Part shown: in pieces, positions 9,979 to 18,589 of the stretch | Layout: each line of letters opens with the position of its first letter | Numbering within the stretch: position 1 is the first letter of the stretch | Assembly (NCBI RefSeq): GCF_030758935.1 | Contig: NZ_CP132333.1 | Location: 3,906,992-3,970,991 of the forward strand | Reading direction: 5' to 3' | Length of the DNA: 64,000 nucleotides | Source of the DNA: Geothrix sp. PMB-07 | GTDB lineage: Bacteria; Acidobacteriota; Holophagae; Holophagales; Holophagaceae | Program-made: the position numbers and the translations under genes | Notes under the pieces: model-generated | Databases searched by the model: none | Seen by the model: only the letters and a program-made list of their open reading frames with translations | Told to the model about the DNA's origin: nothing

Positions 9979-10058
9979 GAGGCCTCCTGGGGAACAGCGG
10001 CTACTGCAGCGACGGTATCCGGGTTTATCCGTTATTCTCTAGGTCTCTTTAGGTGCCC

Positions 10059-11246
10059 ATGCGATTCACGGTCCGACTCACCCATGCCAACGGCGAAGTC
10101 CTGGTGCGCGAATTCGAGGCCGAGTCCGAGGCCACCCTCCGGGCCCGGGTGCTGGCCGAAGGCGGCTTTCCGCTGGAAATCACCCGCACGGACACCGCCT
10201 TCCGGAGCCGGGCCCAGCTCAAGACCGAATCCCTGGTCCTTTTCAATCAAGAGCTGCTGGCCCTGTTGAAGGCTGGCATCCCCCTGTTGCAGTCCCTGGA
10301 GCTGCTGGTGGGGCACGGCAAGGATCCCCAGTTGCGGCGCAGCCTCGCCCAGGTGGTGGAGCTGGTGCGCGAGGGCATGTCCTTTTCGGATGCCCTGGAA
10401 CAGGCGGGCTCATTTCCCCCCATCTACCGCAGCAACGTGGTGGCAGGTGAACGCAGCGGCACCATGACCGAAGTACTGGCCCGCTGGCTGGCCTTCCAGA
10501 AATTCGCCCAGACCAGCCGACGGCGCATCATCGAGGCCCTGTTCTATCCCTCTTTCCTGGTGCTGGTGATGATCCTGGCGCTGGGTGTGATCTTCAATGT
10601 GGTGCTCCCGCGGTTCTCGGAGTTCTACGCGGGGGGCGACATTGAAATGCCCCTCATCACCAAGATCCTGCTGGGGGCGGGCAAATTCATCAGTTCTACC
10701 CTCTGGCTCCAGGGCATCCTCGTGGTGGGCCTGGTGGTTCTCATCCGCTGGATGATCGCCTCTGAGGCGGGCCGCAAGATGGCCGAACGCCTGCTGCTGA
10801 AGCTGCCCAAGCTGGGCACCCTCTATCGCATGTACCACTCCAGCGTGTTCTGCCGAACCCTGGGCGTGCTGCTGTCAGGCGGCCTGCCGGTGGTGCAGGC
10901 GCTCGAAGTGGTGCAGCGCACCAGCCCCAGCGAGCGCATGAAGGCGGGCCTGCTCACCATCACCGACAAGGTGCGGGCCGGCAGCAGCCTCCACCTGTCA
11001 CTGGAACAAGGCAAGGTGCTGGATCCCCTGGCCGTGGAAATGATCCGCGTGGGTGAACAGAGCAGTGCCTTACCCGAGATGCTCGATCACGTGGCCAACT
11101 TCTTCGATCAGGAAGTGGAGAAGGCCACCACCGCCGTCACGAGCCTCATCGGCCCCGTGCTCATCCTCTTCATGGGCGTGGTGGTACTGGGCCTGCTGCT
11201 GGCCATCTACGTGCCGCTGTTCAACGCGAGCAACGTGATTCACTGA
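10059..11246 (+). CDS. Type II secretion / type IV pilus inner-membrane F protein (GspF/PilC family)
   Basis: Polytopic inner-membrane platform protein that works with a secretion or pilus ATPase. It is 395 residues from ATG 10059, with AGG six bases upstream; a GTG two codons earlier lacks a ribosome site. Two repeated T2SSF domains are visible: the first around LVLFNQELLALLKAGIPLLQSL ending in a membrane helix near 155-185, the second around HSSVFCRTLGVLLSGGLPVVQAL ending in a C-terminal helix (LILFMGVVVLGLLLAIYVPLF). No E, G or pilin gene is adjacent, so it is probably the stand-alone partner of a system encoded elsewhere. Pilus and type II variants cannot be told apart here. Confidence 0.9.
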   Translation: MRFTVRLTHANGEVLVREFEAESEATLRARVLAEGGFPLEITRTDTAFRSRAQLKTESLVLFNQELLALLKAGIPLLQSLELLVGHGKDPQLRRSLAQVVELVREGMSFSDALEQAGSFPPIYRSNVVAGERSGTMTEVLARWLAFQKFAQTSRRRIIEALFYPSFLVLVMILALGVIFNVVLPRFSEFYAGGDIEMPLITKILLGAGKFISSTLWLQGILVVGLVVLIRWMIASEAGRKMAERLLLKLPKLGTLYRMYHSSVFCRTLGVLLSGGLPVVQALEVVQRTSPSERMKAGLLTITDKVRAGSSLHLSLEQGKVLDPLAVEMIRVGEQSSALPEMLDHVANFFDQEVEKATTAVTSLIGPVLILFMGVVVLGLLLAIYVPLFNASNVIH

Positions 11247-11272
11247 GTCCTCCGCCACCGGGAGTGTGAAGC

Positions 11273-12907
11273 ATGTTTCCAGGACAAGCGATCCTGCTCC
11301 TATGCGCCCTCGGTGCGTCTCACGACCTGGATACGACACCTCTGCGATCCGCCCCACCGCAGGTAGATAAGCTCACCCTGGCCCAACTGGAAGCCGCTGC
11401 CATCCGTGGAGAGGCTGATGCTGCCCGCGAATTGGGAGACCGCTATTTCCAGGGATATGGAGGGGCTCCCAAGGATGAGATCAAGGGGGTCCACTGGTAC
11501 CGCAAGGCCGCTGACCAGGGCCACGTCATGGCCATGGCCGACATGGGCTACTGCACACTCAACGGCTTCGGCGGACTGGCCAAGGATGAGGCCCGCGCAC
11601 TCACTCTTTTCTTGGCAGCCGCAAAGCAGAACAACGCCTATGCGGCACGCATGCTCGGTCAGATGTTTGAAGAGGGCCAGGGTACCCCGAAGGACGATGC
11701 GCAGGCCGCCGAATGGTACCGACGCGCCGCCAACCTGGATGATGTGGATGCCCTCATGAGCCTAGCCTGGCTGACCGAGTCGGGCCGAGGCGTACCAAAA
11801 GACGAGTGGGAGGCGGCCAGGATGTACGCCATCGGCGTGTCCAAGGGGAACGCAATCGGTATGAACAATCTGGGCTGGTTCTACGTAACCGGGAAGGCGG
11901 GCCTCACCAAGAACTACCAGACGGCGCGTGAACTGTTTGAGATCGCGGCTGTCAAAGGGAACCCCAGGGCCGATGGCAATCTGGGCTACCTCTACGAGAA
12001 CGGTCTGGGAACTCCGGTCGACCTCATCGCGTCGATTTCCCACTACATGGGTGCGGCCAAGGAGGGCGACCTCCTGTCCCAGCAGCGCTTAGGGCACATT
12101 TATGAAACGGGGCATCCCGTCCCGCGCGACCTGGATCAGGCGCTGCGCTTCTACCTGCAGGCTGCAGCGCAGGGAGACGAATTCGCCTTCCAGGGCCTCA
12201 CCCGGCTTCTGCTTGGGCCCGCGGTACCGGCCACAGTAGAGGTGTCCACCCTCGTTCCCATCTGTCGAGAACAGGTGGGAAGGGGCCGCGACGGTGCACG
12301 GATTCCTCTGGCTCTGGGACTGCTCCGCGGGGTGGGGATCACCGCCCAGCCAGAGGAAGCGAAGCGACACCTGCTGGCGGCCACCCGGAATCAGCCGCCC
12401 TCCCAGCTGTTGCCCTACATCGCTAGGCAGATTCAATCCGGAAGCATGCTTCCCCAGGATCCTGCTTTCGGTCGGTTGCTCCTTGAGGCCGTTGCGGAGC
12501 AGGGGGTACCTGGTGCGAAAGTGGAGTTGGCCAGATCCCTCCTGGACGGATCACGTGAGCTTCAGCCGAAGGGCCTCGCCCTGCTCAAGGAGCTGAGCCA
12601 GGCAAACGACGGGAAAGCCTGTTTTGAACTTGGACTGCTCTACCAGAATGGCCGCGGGGTGCCCGCCTCGCCCTCCAGGGCCCTGGCGCTGTTCACGAAG
12701 GCCGCCGAGGCCGGGCTGCCAGAGGCCATGTTCCACCTGGGATTGATCCACCAGGCCGGCATTGGTGTTCCGGTCAACGCCCGAAAGGCGCGGGAATGGT
12801 ACCTCAAAGCCGAAGCGGCGGGTTGGCCACCGGCCAAGGGCCGGGTTCAGCCGGATGGCAAGCTCGCGCCTCTATCCACCCTCACCGCGCCCACCCCGAT
12901 CCGATAG
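11273..12907 (+). CDS. Sel1-like repeat (SLR) protein, probably secreted
   Basis: A 544-residue protein built of about ten to twelve Sel1-type helical repeats of roughly 36 residues. Typical units read A-LG--Y--G-G--KD---A--WYRKAA (GDRYFQGYGGAPKDEIKG, GQMFEEGQGTPKDDAQA, LGLIHQAGIGVPVNARKA). Such repeats make alpha-solenoids for protein-protein contacts. The N-terminus (FPGQAILLLCALGA) resembles a short signal peptide. It starts 26 nt after the F-protein gene, so the two may be co-transcribed, which hints at a link with the same envelope machinery but does not prove it. The middle (about 315-440) is less regular. Confidence 0.82.
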   Translation: MFPGQAILLLCALGASHDLDTTPLRSAPPQVDKLTLAQLEAAAIRGEADAARELGDRYFQGYGGAPKDEIKGVHWYRKAADQGHVMAMADMGYCTLNGFGGLAKDEARALTLFLAAAKQNNAYAARMLGQMFEEGQGTPKDDAQAAEWYRRAANLDDVDALMSLAWLTESGRGVPKDEWEAARMYAIGVSKGNAIGMNNLGWFYVTGKAGLTKNYQTARELFEIAAVKGNPRADGNLGYLYENGLGTPVDLIASISHYMGAAKEGDLLSQQRLGHIYETGHPVPRDLDQALRFYLQAAAQGDEFAFQGLTRLLLGPAVPATVEVSTLVPICREQVGRGRDGARIPLALGLLRGVGITAQPEEAKRHLLAATRNQPPSQLLPYIARQIQSGSMLPQDPAFGRLLLEAVAEQGVPGAKVELARSLLDGSRELQPKGLALLKELSQANDGKACFELGLLYQNGRGVPASPSRALALFTKAAEAGLPEAMFHLGLIHQAGIGVPVNARKAREWYLKAEAAGWPPAKGRVQPDGKLAPLSTLTAPTPIR

Positions 12908-12964
12908 CCTGTCAGTGACCCGGAGAGCCATGCAGCGCATGCGCGGCGAAGGCACTTTCGACGG

Positions 12965-14140
12965 TCACCGATAGCGCCGCTTCAGCCACTTCTGCGGATC
13001 CTGCGGCTGGGCCTGGTGACGGATCTCAAAGCCCAGCCGCGGGCCATCCACGGTGTCGCCCACGGCACCCACGGATTCGCCCGCGCGCAGCACCTGGCCC
13101 TTGCTGACGCTGAGTCCCAGCAGGTGCGTGTAGAGGGTGAACCAGCCGCCGCCGTGGTCGAGGATCACCATGGGGCCATAGCTCTGGTAGTAGTCCGCGA
13201 AGGCCACCTTCCCATCGGCCACCGCACCCACCGGGGCCCCGCCATTGGCGGCGATGAGCAGGCCACTCTGCATGGTCTTGGTGTGGAAGCGCGGGTGCAG
13301 ATGTTCGCCGAAAGCCTGAGAGAGGGTGCCCTCCACAGGCTGCGGCAGTTCGCCCCGCAGGTTCGCAAACGCGACGGTGGCCTCGAAGGCTTCGCCCTTG
13401 GGCTTGCCCAACAAGCCTGAGAGCAGGCGTTCGAGCTGCAGCGCTTCCTCTGCCAATTCAGCCTGCGCCTGCTTCTGGGCGGTTTCATCCTTCTGCAGGC
13501 CATCCAGGAAGCTGTTGAGCTTTTCCTCCTGAAGGCGGAGGGCGGCCTGCAGCTGGGCCGCCTCCTTCTCGTCAGCCGCCACCCGCGCCAGCACTTCCTT
13601 CAGGGCCTTCTCTTTGACTGCGAGATCACCCTGCAGCCGATGGACCTGACCCAGCTGCTTGCGTTCCTGCAGCCGCGCCCAGGCCAGCATGCGGCCCCGC
13701 ACCAGCCAAGCCTCCAGATCCTTGAACGAAGCGTAGAGGCCCAGATCGCCCCAGGGGCCGAGCGCCTGCATCCATCGCACCTGTCGGCGCAGGTCACTCT
13801 GGAGCCGCTGGACCTCGCCCTGAATGCGGGCCTGCTCCCGGCCAATGACCTGCACTTCGGTTTGGGCTTGATCACGGCGCAGCCGCGCGCCCTCGACCTG
13901 AGCCCTGGCGCGGTCCCGCTGCAGGGAGATGCCCTGGATTTCCACCAGCACGCCCTTGCGGCGTTTCTTCAGGGAGGAGAGCTGCTGATCCACCTGATTC
14001 AAGCGGCCCTGGATGTCCGCCAGCTTCTGGCGCAGCTCGGCGGGATCCTGGGCGCTTTGCGCCATCAGAAAGGCTCCCCCCTGCGCCACCAGCCACAGTG
14101 GCAGGAGCACCGGCAGGAGCAGACCCGGCAGCGGACGCAT
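12965..14140 (-). CDS. EnvC-like murein hydrolase activator, coiled coil plus degenerate LytM domain
   Basis: A 391-residue periplasmic protein. A signal peptide (about 1-28) is followed by a long coiled coil with Gln/Arg/Glu heptads (about 30-250), then a C-terminal M23/LytM-like domain. The zinc ligands of active M23 enzymes are missing: the usual H-x-G-x-D is replaced around QSGLLIAANGGAP, and the usual H-x-H-F-E reads PRLGFEIR. That is the pattern of EnvC, which activates amidases instead of cutting peptidoglycan itself. It lies three nt downstream of a membrane-protein gene in the same direction. No ftsE/ftsX is next to it. Role as activator is inferred from the lost ligands. Confidence 0.83.
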   Translation of the reverse strand: MRPLPGLLLPVLLPLWLVAQGGAFLMAQSAQDPAELRQKLADIQGRLNQVDQQLSSLKKRRKGVLVEIQGISLQRDRARAQVEGARLRRDQAQTEVQVIGREQARIQGEVQRLQSDLRRQVRWMQALGPWGDLGLYASFKDLEAWLVRGRMLAWARLQERKQLGQVHRLQGDLAVKEKALKEVLARVAADEKEAAQLQAALRLQEEKLNSFLDGLQKDETAQKQAQAELAEEALQLERLLSGLLGKPKGEAFEATVAFANLRGELPQPVEGTLSQAFGEHLHPRFHTKTMQSGLLIAANGGAPVGAVADGKVAFADYYQSYGPMVILDHGGGWFTLYTHLLGLSVSKGQVLRAGESVGAVGDTVDGPRLGFEIRHQAQPQDPQKWLKRRYR

Positions 14141-14143
14141 CAG

Positions 14144-14884
14144 CTACTTTCGCCCCCCGGCAGGCAGCAGCATCGCCAGCGCGCCTAACACCAGCGGACC
14201 ACCGATGGACAGGGGCAGCGCCAGGGGCGAGAAAGGGTCCGAAGGCAGTTGGGCCATGGGCAGCAGGCGCACGAAGACTTCCAGCACCTTCACCTGACCA
14301 GCCGTCCAGCCCAGATCCTGCCCGAAATCGAGGAAGAAACTCAGCCGCGGCCCCAGTTCGCGCAACAGCAAAGTCAGCAGCAGAGCCAGGCCCGCGCTGG
14401 ATTTCAGCAGGCGCGAGAGCAGCACCGACCAGAGCAGCATCTGCAGGCCCAGCAGCAGGCCATGGAGATCGGCCCGCAGCAGCTCGGGTGGGAAGGCCTC
14501 TCCGATCAGCCGCCAGCTCAGAGCCCACACGGGAATCAGGGCCACCTGGGAGAGGAACAGCCCGTGGGCAAAGCCCAGGCCCGTGCCCGCGAAGAAACCC
14601 TTGAAGCGTTCGCCCCGGGCGGCAGCGGCGGTCCACTGGCTGACGGGCACGAAGGCGCCCAACAGCACCACGAGCGAGACCGCCCAGTACATGGCGCCGA
14701 CCAGGTTGCCCAGCGCGTAGGATCGCAACGAATCGGCCCCCAGGGGGATGGCCGTGCCGAAGAGAAGAATCTGCGAGCCGCCCTCGCCCTGCTGACCCCG
14801 GACGGCCATGACCACCAGTCCGGTGACGAACAGGCTGATCAGCGCCCAGGTGATGCGCAGCTTTGAACTTCCAAACCGATCCAT
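14144..14884 (-). CDS. Integral membrane protein of unknown function, coupled to the EnvC-like gene
   Basis: A 246-residue protein with about six hydrophobic helices (ITWALISLFVTGLVVMAV, ALGNLVGAMYWAVSLVVLLGAF, LLLGLQMLLWSVLLSRLL, a C-terminal GGPLVLGALAMLLP). The start ATG 14884 has GGAG about six bases upstream. Its stop lies only three nt before the EnvC-like start, so the two are almost certainly translated from one message. It occupies the position FtsX has in other genomes but shows no FtsX-like large periplasmic loop. The topology is compatible with an ABC-2-type permease subunit, but I see no decisive motif. Confidence 0.6.
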   Translation of the reverse strand: MDRFGSSKLRITWALISLFVTGLVVMAVRGQQGEGGSQILLFGTAIPLGADSLRSYALGNLVGAMYWAVSLVVLLGAFVPVSQWTAAAARGERFKGFFAGTGLGFAHGLFLSQVALIPVWALSWRLIGEAFPPELLRADLHGLLLGLQMLLWSVLLSRLLKSSAGLALLLTLLLRELGPRLSFFLDFGQDLGWTAGQVKVLEVFVRLLPMAQLPSDPFSPLALPLSIGGPLVLGALAMLLPAGGRK

Positions 14885-14925
14885 GAAGACTCCAGGGGTC
14901 CCTTCGAGTCTACGGCAGACCCGGC

Positions 14926-15330
14926 TCAGCGCGCCGCCGACACCCTCGTCAGGTGGGCCTTCACCTCGGCCAGCCGCTCGGGCAGCACGGCCACGAACAC
15001 CGTGTCATCACCGGCCAGGGTGCCCATGAGGCCGGGCACGGGCTCCGCATCCAGGCTCAAACCCAGGGCCTGCGCGAAACCCGGCGCCGTGCGCAGCACC
15101 AGCAGGTTGGGCGGCACCTCGGTGATGGTGACCTCGGGCAGCAGCTGGGCACTGGCCTCCACGCGGCGGTAGTGCCCCTGGACCTTCTGAACCCCCAGCC
15201 GCTTGAGACGACGGGAGAGGGTGGACTGGGTCAGCTCATGCCCCTGGGCCGCCAGGCGCACCAGCAGATCCCCCTGATCGGTGATGGGCGAAGCCTCCAG
15301 CAGGTGGAGGATGAGGGCGTCCAGATCCAT
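14926..15330 (-). CDS. argR: Arginine repressor ArgR
   Basis: DNA-binding regulator of arginine genes, 134 residues from ATG 15330 (MDLDALILHLLEA). The N-terminal winged helix (LTQSTLSRRLKRLGVQKVQGHY) matches the ArgR recognition region. The C-terminal half is the hexamerisation/arginine-binding domain, with GTLAGDDTVFVAV resembling the G-T-(I/L)-A-G-D-D-T motif. Neither ATG 15330 nor the in-frame ATG 15345 has a Shine-Dalgarno sequence, so the message may be leaderless. The start codon lies inside a TGCAT-type inverted repeat, consistent with autoregulation. It is divergent from argD and controls the operon that follows. Confidence 0.92.
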   Translation of the reverse strand: MDLDALILHLLEASPITDQGDLLVRLAAQGHELTQSTLSRRLKRLGVQKVQGHYRRVEASAQLLPEVTITEVPPNLLVLRTAPGFAQALGLSLDAEPVPGLMGTLAGDDTVFVAVLPERLAEVKAHLTRVSAAR

Positions 15331-15355
15331 GCATGAATGATGCATGAAATTGCAT
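15330..15355. promoter_or_regulatory. Candidate ArgR operators over the argR start
   Basis: Two overlapping inverted repeats of TGCAT half-sites: TGCATGAATGATGCA (15330-15344) and ATGCA-N6-TGCAT (15340-15355). They cover the argR start codon. The half-site recurs at the argD promoter, so they are probably the ARG boxes of this organism, though they differ from the TGAAT half-site of E. coli. Confidence 0.55.
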
Positions 15356-15405
15356 ACATCAACAACCAGGAGTTCCAGAACAATCGAATTCACAGGAATT
15401 TCATC

Positions 15406-15438
15406 TTGTATTGCCATATCAACAGTGCATAATATGCA
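15406..15438 (+). promoter_or_regulatory. argD promoter with operator over the -10 box
   Basis: A sigma70-like promoter: TTGTAT at 15406-15411, 16 nt, CATAAT at 15428-15433. The perfect odd palindrome TGCATAATATGCA (15426-15438) covers the -10 box. Further half-sites (TTATGCACA, GCGCATATGCACA) follow to 15480. Repression of the arg operon by ArgR here is inferred from the position. Confidence 0.55.
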
Positions 15439-15491
15439 ATCAGCCGCTGGATTATGCACACTCCATGCGCGCATATGCACAGGATGCCCGC

Positions 15492-16640
15492 ATGACCGTC
15501 ACCCTTCCCAGTCCCGCCCTGCTCCCCACCTATGCGCCCTACCCCTTTCCCCTGGTGCGGGGCGAGGGCGACCGGGTCTTCGACGATCAGGGCCAGGGCT
15601 GGTGGGACTTCTACGGCGGCCACTGTGTCTGCGCCACGGGCCACAGCCACCCCAAGGTGGTGCGGGCCATCGCTGGCCAGGCCGCTTCGCTGCTGTTCTA
15701 CTCCGCCGCCGCAGCCCTGCCCGTGCGGGATCAAGCGGCCGCCGCCATCACCGCCTTCGCGGGCATGGATTCCGTCTTCTTCTGCAACAGCGGGGCCGAG
15801 GCCAACGAAAACGCCCTGAAGCTGGCCCTGCTGCTCACGGGCCGGAAGACCCTCGGCGCCTTCCAGGGGGGCTGGCACGGCCGCACCCTCCTGGCCCTTT
15901 CCGTCACGGACGATCCGAAGATCACCGAGCCCTTCGCCGATCAGCTGGTGCCCTGTCGGCGCCTTCCCTTCGGCGACCTCGCAGCCCTGGCCGCGGCTGA
16001 TTTCTCCGACCTGGCCGGCGTCATCCTCGAGCCCATCCAGAGCATGGCCGGCATCAAGACCGCCTCCCGCGAGTGGTTCCAGGCCCTGCGCGCCAAGTGC
16101 GATGCCTCTGGCACCCTGCTCATCTTCGATGAGATCCAGACGGGCATGGGCCGCCTGGGAACCCCCTTCGCCGCCCAGTACTACGGTGTCCGTCCCGACC
16201 TCATCACCTCCGCCAAGGGCCTGGCCTCCGGCGTGCCCATGGGTGCCTTGCTGATGACGGCCGCCGTGGCCGCCAGGCTCAAGGGCGGCTACCTGGGCAG
16301 CACCTTCGGCGGCGGTCCCCTGGCCTGCGCGGCCCTGCTGGCCACCGTGGACGTCATCAACCACGAGGGGCTGATGCCCAATGCCATGGCCGCTGCGGCG
16401 CGCCTGCGCTTGGAGCTGAAGGGTTCGGTGGTCACCGAGGTGCTGGGCGAGGGCCTGCTGCTGGGCCTACGCAGCGCCCATGCCGCGGCTCTCAAGAAGC
16501 ACCTCCTCGCCCATCACCTCCTCGTCGGCGGCTCGGGCGATGCCTCGGTGCTGCGCCTCATGCCCCCCCTCAATGTCAGCGGCGAGGCCCTGACCGCGCT
16601 CATCACCGCCATCTACGCCTTCCAGCCGGAGTCGAAATGA
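15492..16640 (+). CDS. argD: N-acyl-ornithine aminotransferase (ArgD)
   Basis: PLP-dependent class III aminotransferase converting N-acylglutamate semialdehyde to N-acylornithine. It is 382 residues from ATG 15492 with AGGA seven bases upstream; earlier in-frame ATGs fall in the operator region. Family marks are FCNSGAEANENALKLA near residue 100, IFDEIQTGMGR (PLP-contacting Asp) near 210 and the PLP lysine in TSAKGLASGVPMGA. The usual family length is 390-400. It is first in the arg operon; the stop overlaps argF' by four bases. Acetyl or succinyl substrate form is undetermined, because of the transcarbamylase downstream. Confidence 0.92.
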   Translation: MTVTLPSPALLPTYAPYPFPLVRGEGDRVFDDQGQGWWDFYGGHCVCATGHSHPKVVRAIAGQAASLLFYSAAAALPVRDQAAAAITAFAGMDSVFFCNSGAEANENALKLALLLTGRKTLGAFQGGWHGRTLLALSVTDDPKITEPFADQLVPCRRLPFGDLAALAAADFSDLAGVILEPIQSMAGIKTASREWFQALRAKCDASGTLLIFDEIQTGMGRLGTPFAAQYYGVRPDLITSAKGLASGVPMGALLMTAAVAARLKGGYLGSTFGGGPLACAALLATVDVINHEGLMPNAMAAAARLRLELKGSVVTEVLGEGLLLGLRSAHAAALKKHLLAHHLLVGGSGDASVLRLMPPLNVSGEALTALITAIYAFQPESK

Positions 16641-17629
16641 AGCACTTCACCCGCATCTCCGACCTGGGCCCCGCCGGGGTCAAGGAGATCCTCGCCACCG
16701 CCGCCACCTGGAAGCAGAACCGCCCCGGCGCCATCTTCACCGACCGCATCCTGGGCATGGTGTTCTTCAATCCCAGCCTGCGCACCAGGGCCAGCTTCGA
16801 AGCGGCCATGCTGCGCCACGGCGGCCACGCCATCGTGCTGGAAGTGGGCGCGGGCACCTGGAAGCTGGAGGACCGCGACGGCGCCATCATGAACGAGGAC
16901 CGCGCCGAGCATGTGCGCGAGGGCGTGCCCGTGCTGGGCCGCTACGCGGACCTGCTGGCTGTGCGCACCTTCAGCCACGGCAACGGGGATGCGGAAGACG
17001 AAGTCGATCCCGTCATCAACGCCTTCCGCCGCTTCTCCACCGTGCCCGTGCTGAGCATGGAAAGCGCCCGCGAGCATCCCCACCAGGGCCTCGCCGACCT
17101 GCTCACCATCCAGGAGGCCCACGGCAGCACGAAGGTGCCCGTGACCCTCACCTGGGCGCCGCACATCAAGCCCCTGCCCAAGGCCGTGCCCAACTCCTTC
17201 CTGCTCACCGCCGCGGCCTGCGGGGCCGAGATCCGCGTGGCCCATCCCAAGGGCTACGAACTGAGCGCCGAGGTGCGGGCCGAGGCCGAAGCCTATGCCG
17301 CCGCCACCGGCGGGAAAATCACCTACACCAACGACCAGGACGCCGCCCTCGAAGGCAGCGCCGCCGTCTACGCCAAGGCCTGGGGCCCCTCCACGCAGTC
17401 CGGCCTGACCGCCGCGCCCATGGCCGACCTCGGCGCCTGGATGCCCACCGCCGCGCACATGGAGAAGGCCGCCAAGGAGGCCATCTTCACCCACTGCCTG
17501 CCGGTGCGCCGCAACCTCGAGGTGCACGACAGCGTCCTCGATGGGCCGTGGAGCCGCGTGGTGGACGAAGCCGAGAACCGCTTCCACGTGCAGCGGGCCA
17601 CCATCCACCACCTTCTTTCCCAGTCCTAA
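16637..17629 (+). CDS. argF': N-acetyl/N-succinyl-ornithine transcarbamylase (AOTCase/SOTCase, ArgF')
   Basis: Transfers carbamoyl phosphate to N-acylornithine, giving N-acylcitrulline, in place of ordinary ornithine transcarbamylase. It is 330 residues: carbamoyl-phosphate loop SLRTR (47-51), HPHQ (147-150, where most relatives have HPCQ), TWAPHIKPLPKAVPNSF (about 172-188, as in Bacteroidetes SOTCase) and HCLPVRRN (286-293). By my alignment the residue matching Xanthomonas Glu92, which separates acetyl from succinyl specificity, is Ala90, and the position of the carboxylated Lys302 is Glu295. So acetyl versus succinyl cannot be settled. It overlaps argD by four bases; the argB start is 31 nt downstream. 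Confidence 0.9.
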   Translation: MKHFTRISDLGPAGVKEILATAATWKQNRPGAIFTDRILGMVFFNPSLRTRASFEAAMLRHGGHAIVLEVGAGTWKLEDRDGAIMNEDRAEHVREGVPVLGRYADLLAVRTFSHGNGDAEDEVDPVINAFRRFSTVPVLSMESAREHPHQGLADLLTIQEAHGSTKVPVTLTWAPHIKPLPKAVPNSFLLTAAACGAEIRVAHPKGYELSAEVRAEAEAYAAATGGKITYTNDQDAALEGSAAVYAKAWGPSTQSGLTAAPMADLGAWMPTAAHMEKAAKEAIFTHCLPVRRNLEVHDSVLDGPWSRVVDEAENRFHVQRATIHHLLSQS

Positions 17630-17659
17630 CCGATCCGCCCTGTTGATTCCGAGGTTGTG

Positions 17660-18589
17660 ATGCCGCTCTCCCCGAACCCCTACGCCGCCCTCAAGGAAGC
17701 CTCCCAGTACGTCCGCCTCTTCCGCGGCAAGACCTTCGTCGTGAAGGTGGGCGGCGACGTGCTGTCCGAAGCCAAGATCCGCAAGGCCCTCTGCGAGCAG
17801 ATTGCGCTGCTGTGGTCCTTTTCCATCCGCGTGGTGCTGGTGCACGGCGGCGGTTCCGAGCTGGATGCCGTCTGCGAGGCCATGCACATCCCCATCGAGA
17901 AGGTGGCCGGCCGCCGAGTGACCAGCCCCGAAGTACTCGATGCCGCCAAGATGGTCTTCGCGGGCCAGGTGCACATGGATCTCCTCGCCGATCTCCAGGC
18001 CTCGGGTGTCCCTGCCGTGGGGCTCACCGGTCTGGATGCAGGTCTGGTGAAGGCCCATAAACGACCGCCAGTCCCCGTGGTGCCCGATGGTGCCACCGAA
18101 CCTCAGTTGGTAGATTTTGGTCTCGTGGGCGACATCGATGCCATCGACCCCCACGTACTCAGCCACCTGCTCGAAGGAGGGTTCGTGCCGGTGGTGGCGC
18201 CGCTCTCGGGAGGCGAGGACGGCGCCATTTACAACACCAACGCCGATACCATCGCGGCCAGCCTGGCCGGGGCCCTGGGCGCGGAGAAGCTCTTCTTCCT
18301 GCTGGCCGTGCCGGGCCTGCTCAAGGACATCAGCAAGGCGTCCTCCCTCATCCCCCATGCCACCCTCGAAGAGTTGGCGGGTTTTGAAGCCAGGGGCATC
18401 ATCAGCGGGGGCATGCGGCCCAAGCTCGCGGCGGTGAAGGCCGCCCTGTCGGCTGGTGTGCCCAGCGCTCACCTGGTGAGCGGCTTGGCCCCCGACGCCC
18501 TGCTGGCCGAGATCTTCACCAACGAGGGCAGCGGCACCATGCTCGTACCGGGAAGCGTCCCGGGCCTCGCCACCGGAGTTGCCGGATGA
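17660..18589 (+). CDS. argB: N-acylglutamate kinase (ArgB)
   Basis: Phosphorylates N-acetyl- (or N-succinyl-) glutamate with ATP. It is 309 residues from ATG 17660 with GAGG five bases upstream; the GTG one codon earlier is too close to that site. Amino-acid-kinase fold marks are VVKVGGDVL (ATP site), LVHGGGSELD (substrate Gly loop), GRRVTSPEVLD and the ATP/Mg part around YNTNADTIAASLAGAL, then ISGGMRPKLAAVKAAL. Length and order are normal for ArgB. An N-terminal extension of about 20 residues (NPYAALKEASQYVRLF) recalls the extra helix of arginine-sensitive hexameric kinases, so feedback inhibition is plausible. The stop overlaps the next gene by four bases. Confidence 0.92.
   Translation: MPLSPNPYAALKEASQYVRLFRGKTFVVKVGGDVLSEAKIRKALCEQIALLWSFSIRVVLVHGGGSELDAVCEAMHIPIEKVAGRRVTSPEVLDAAKMVFAGQVHMDLLADLQASGVPAVGLTGLDAGLVKAHKRPPVPVVPDGATEPQLVDFGLVGDIDAIDPHVLSHLLEGGFVPVVAPLSGGEDGAIYNTNADTIAASLAGALGAEKLFFLLAVPGLLKDISKASSLIPHATLEELAGFEARGIISGGMRPKLAAVKAALSAGVPSAHLVSGLAPDALLAEIFTNEGSGTMLVPGSVPGLATGVAG

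Noticed and set aside
14144-14884. Assignment as FtsX
   Set aside because: No large extracytoplasmic loop and helix number differs; only position next to the EnvC-like gene suggested it.
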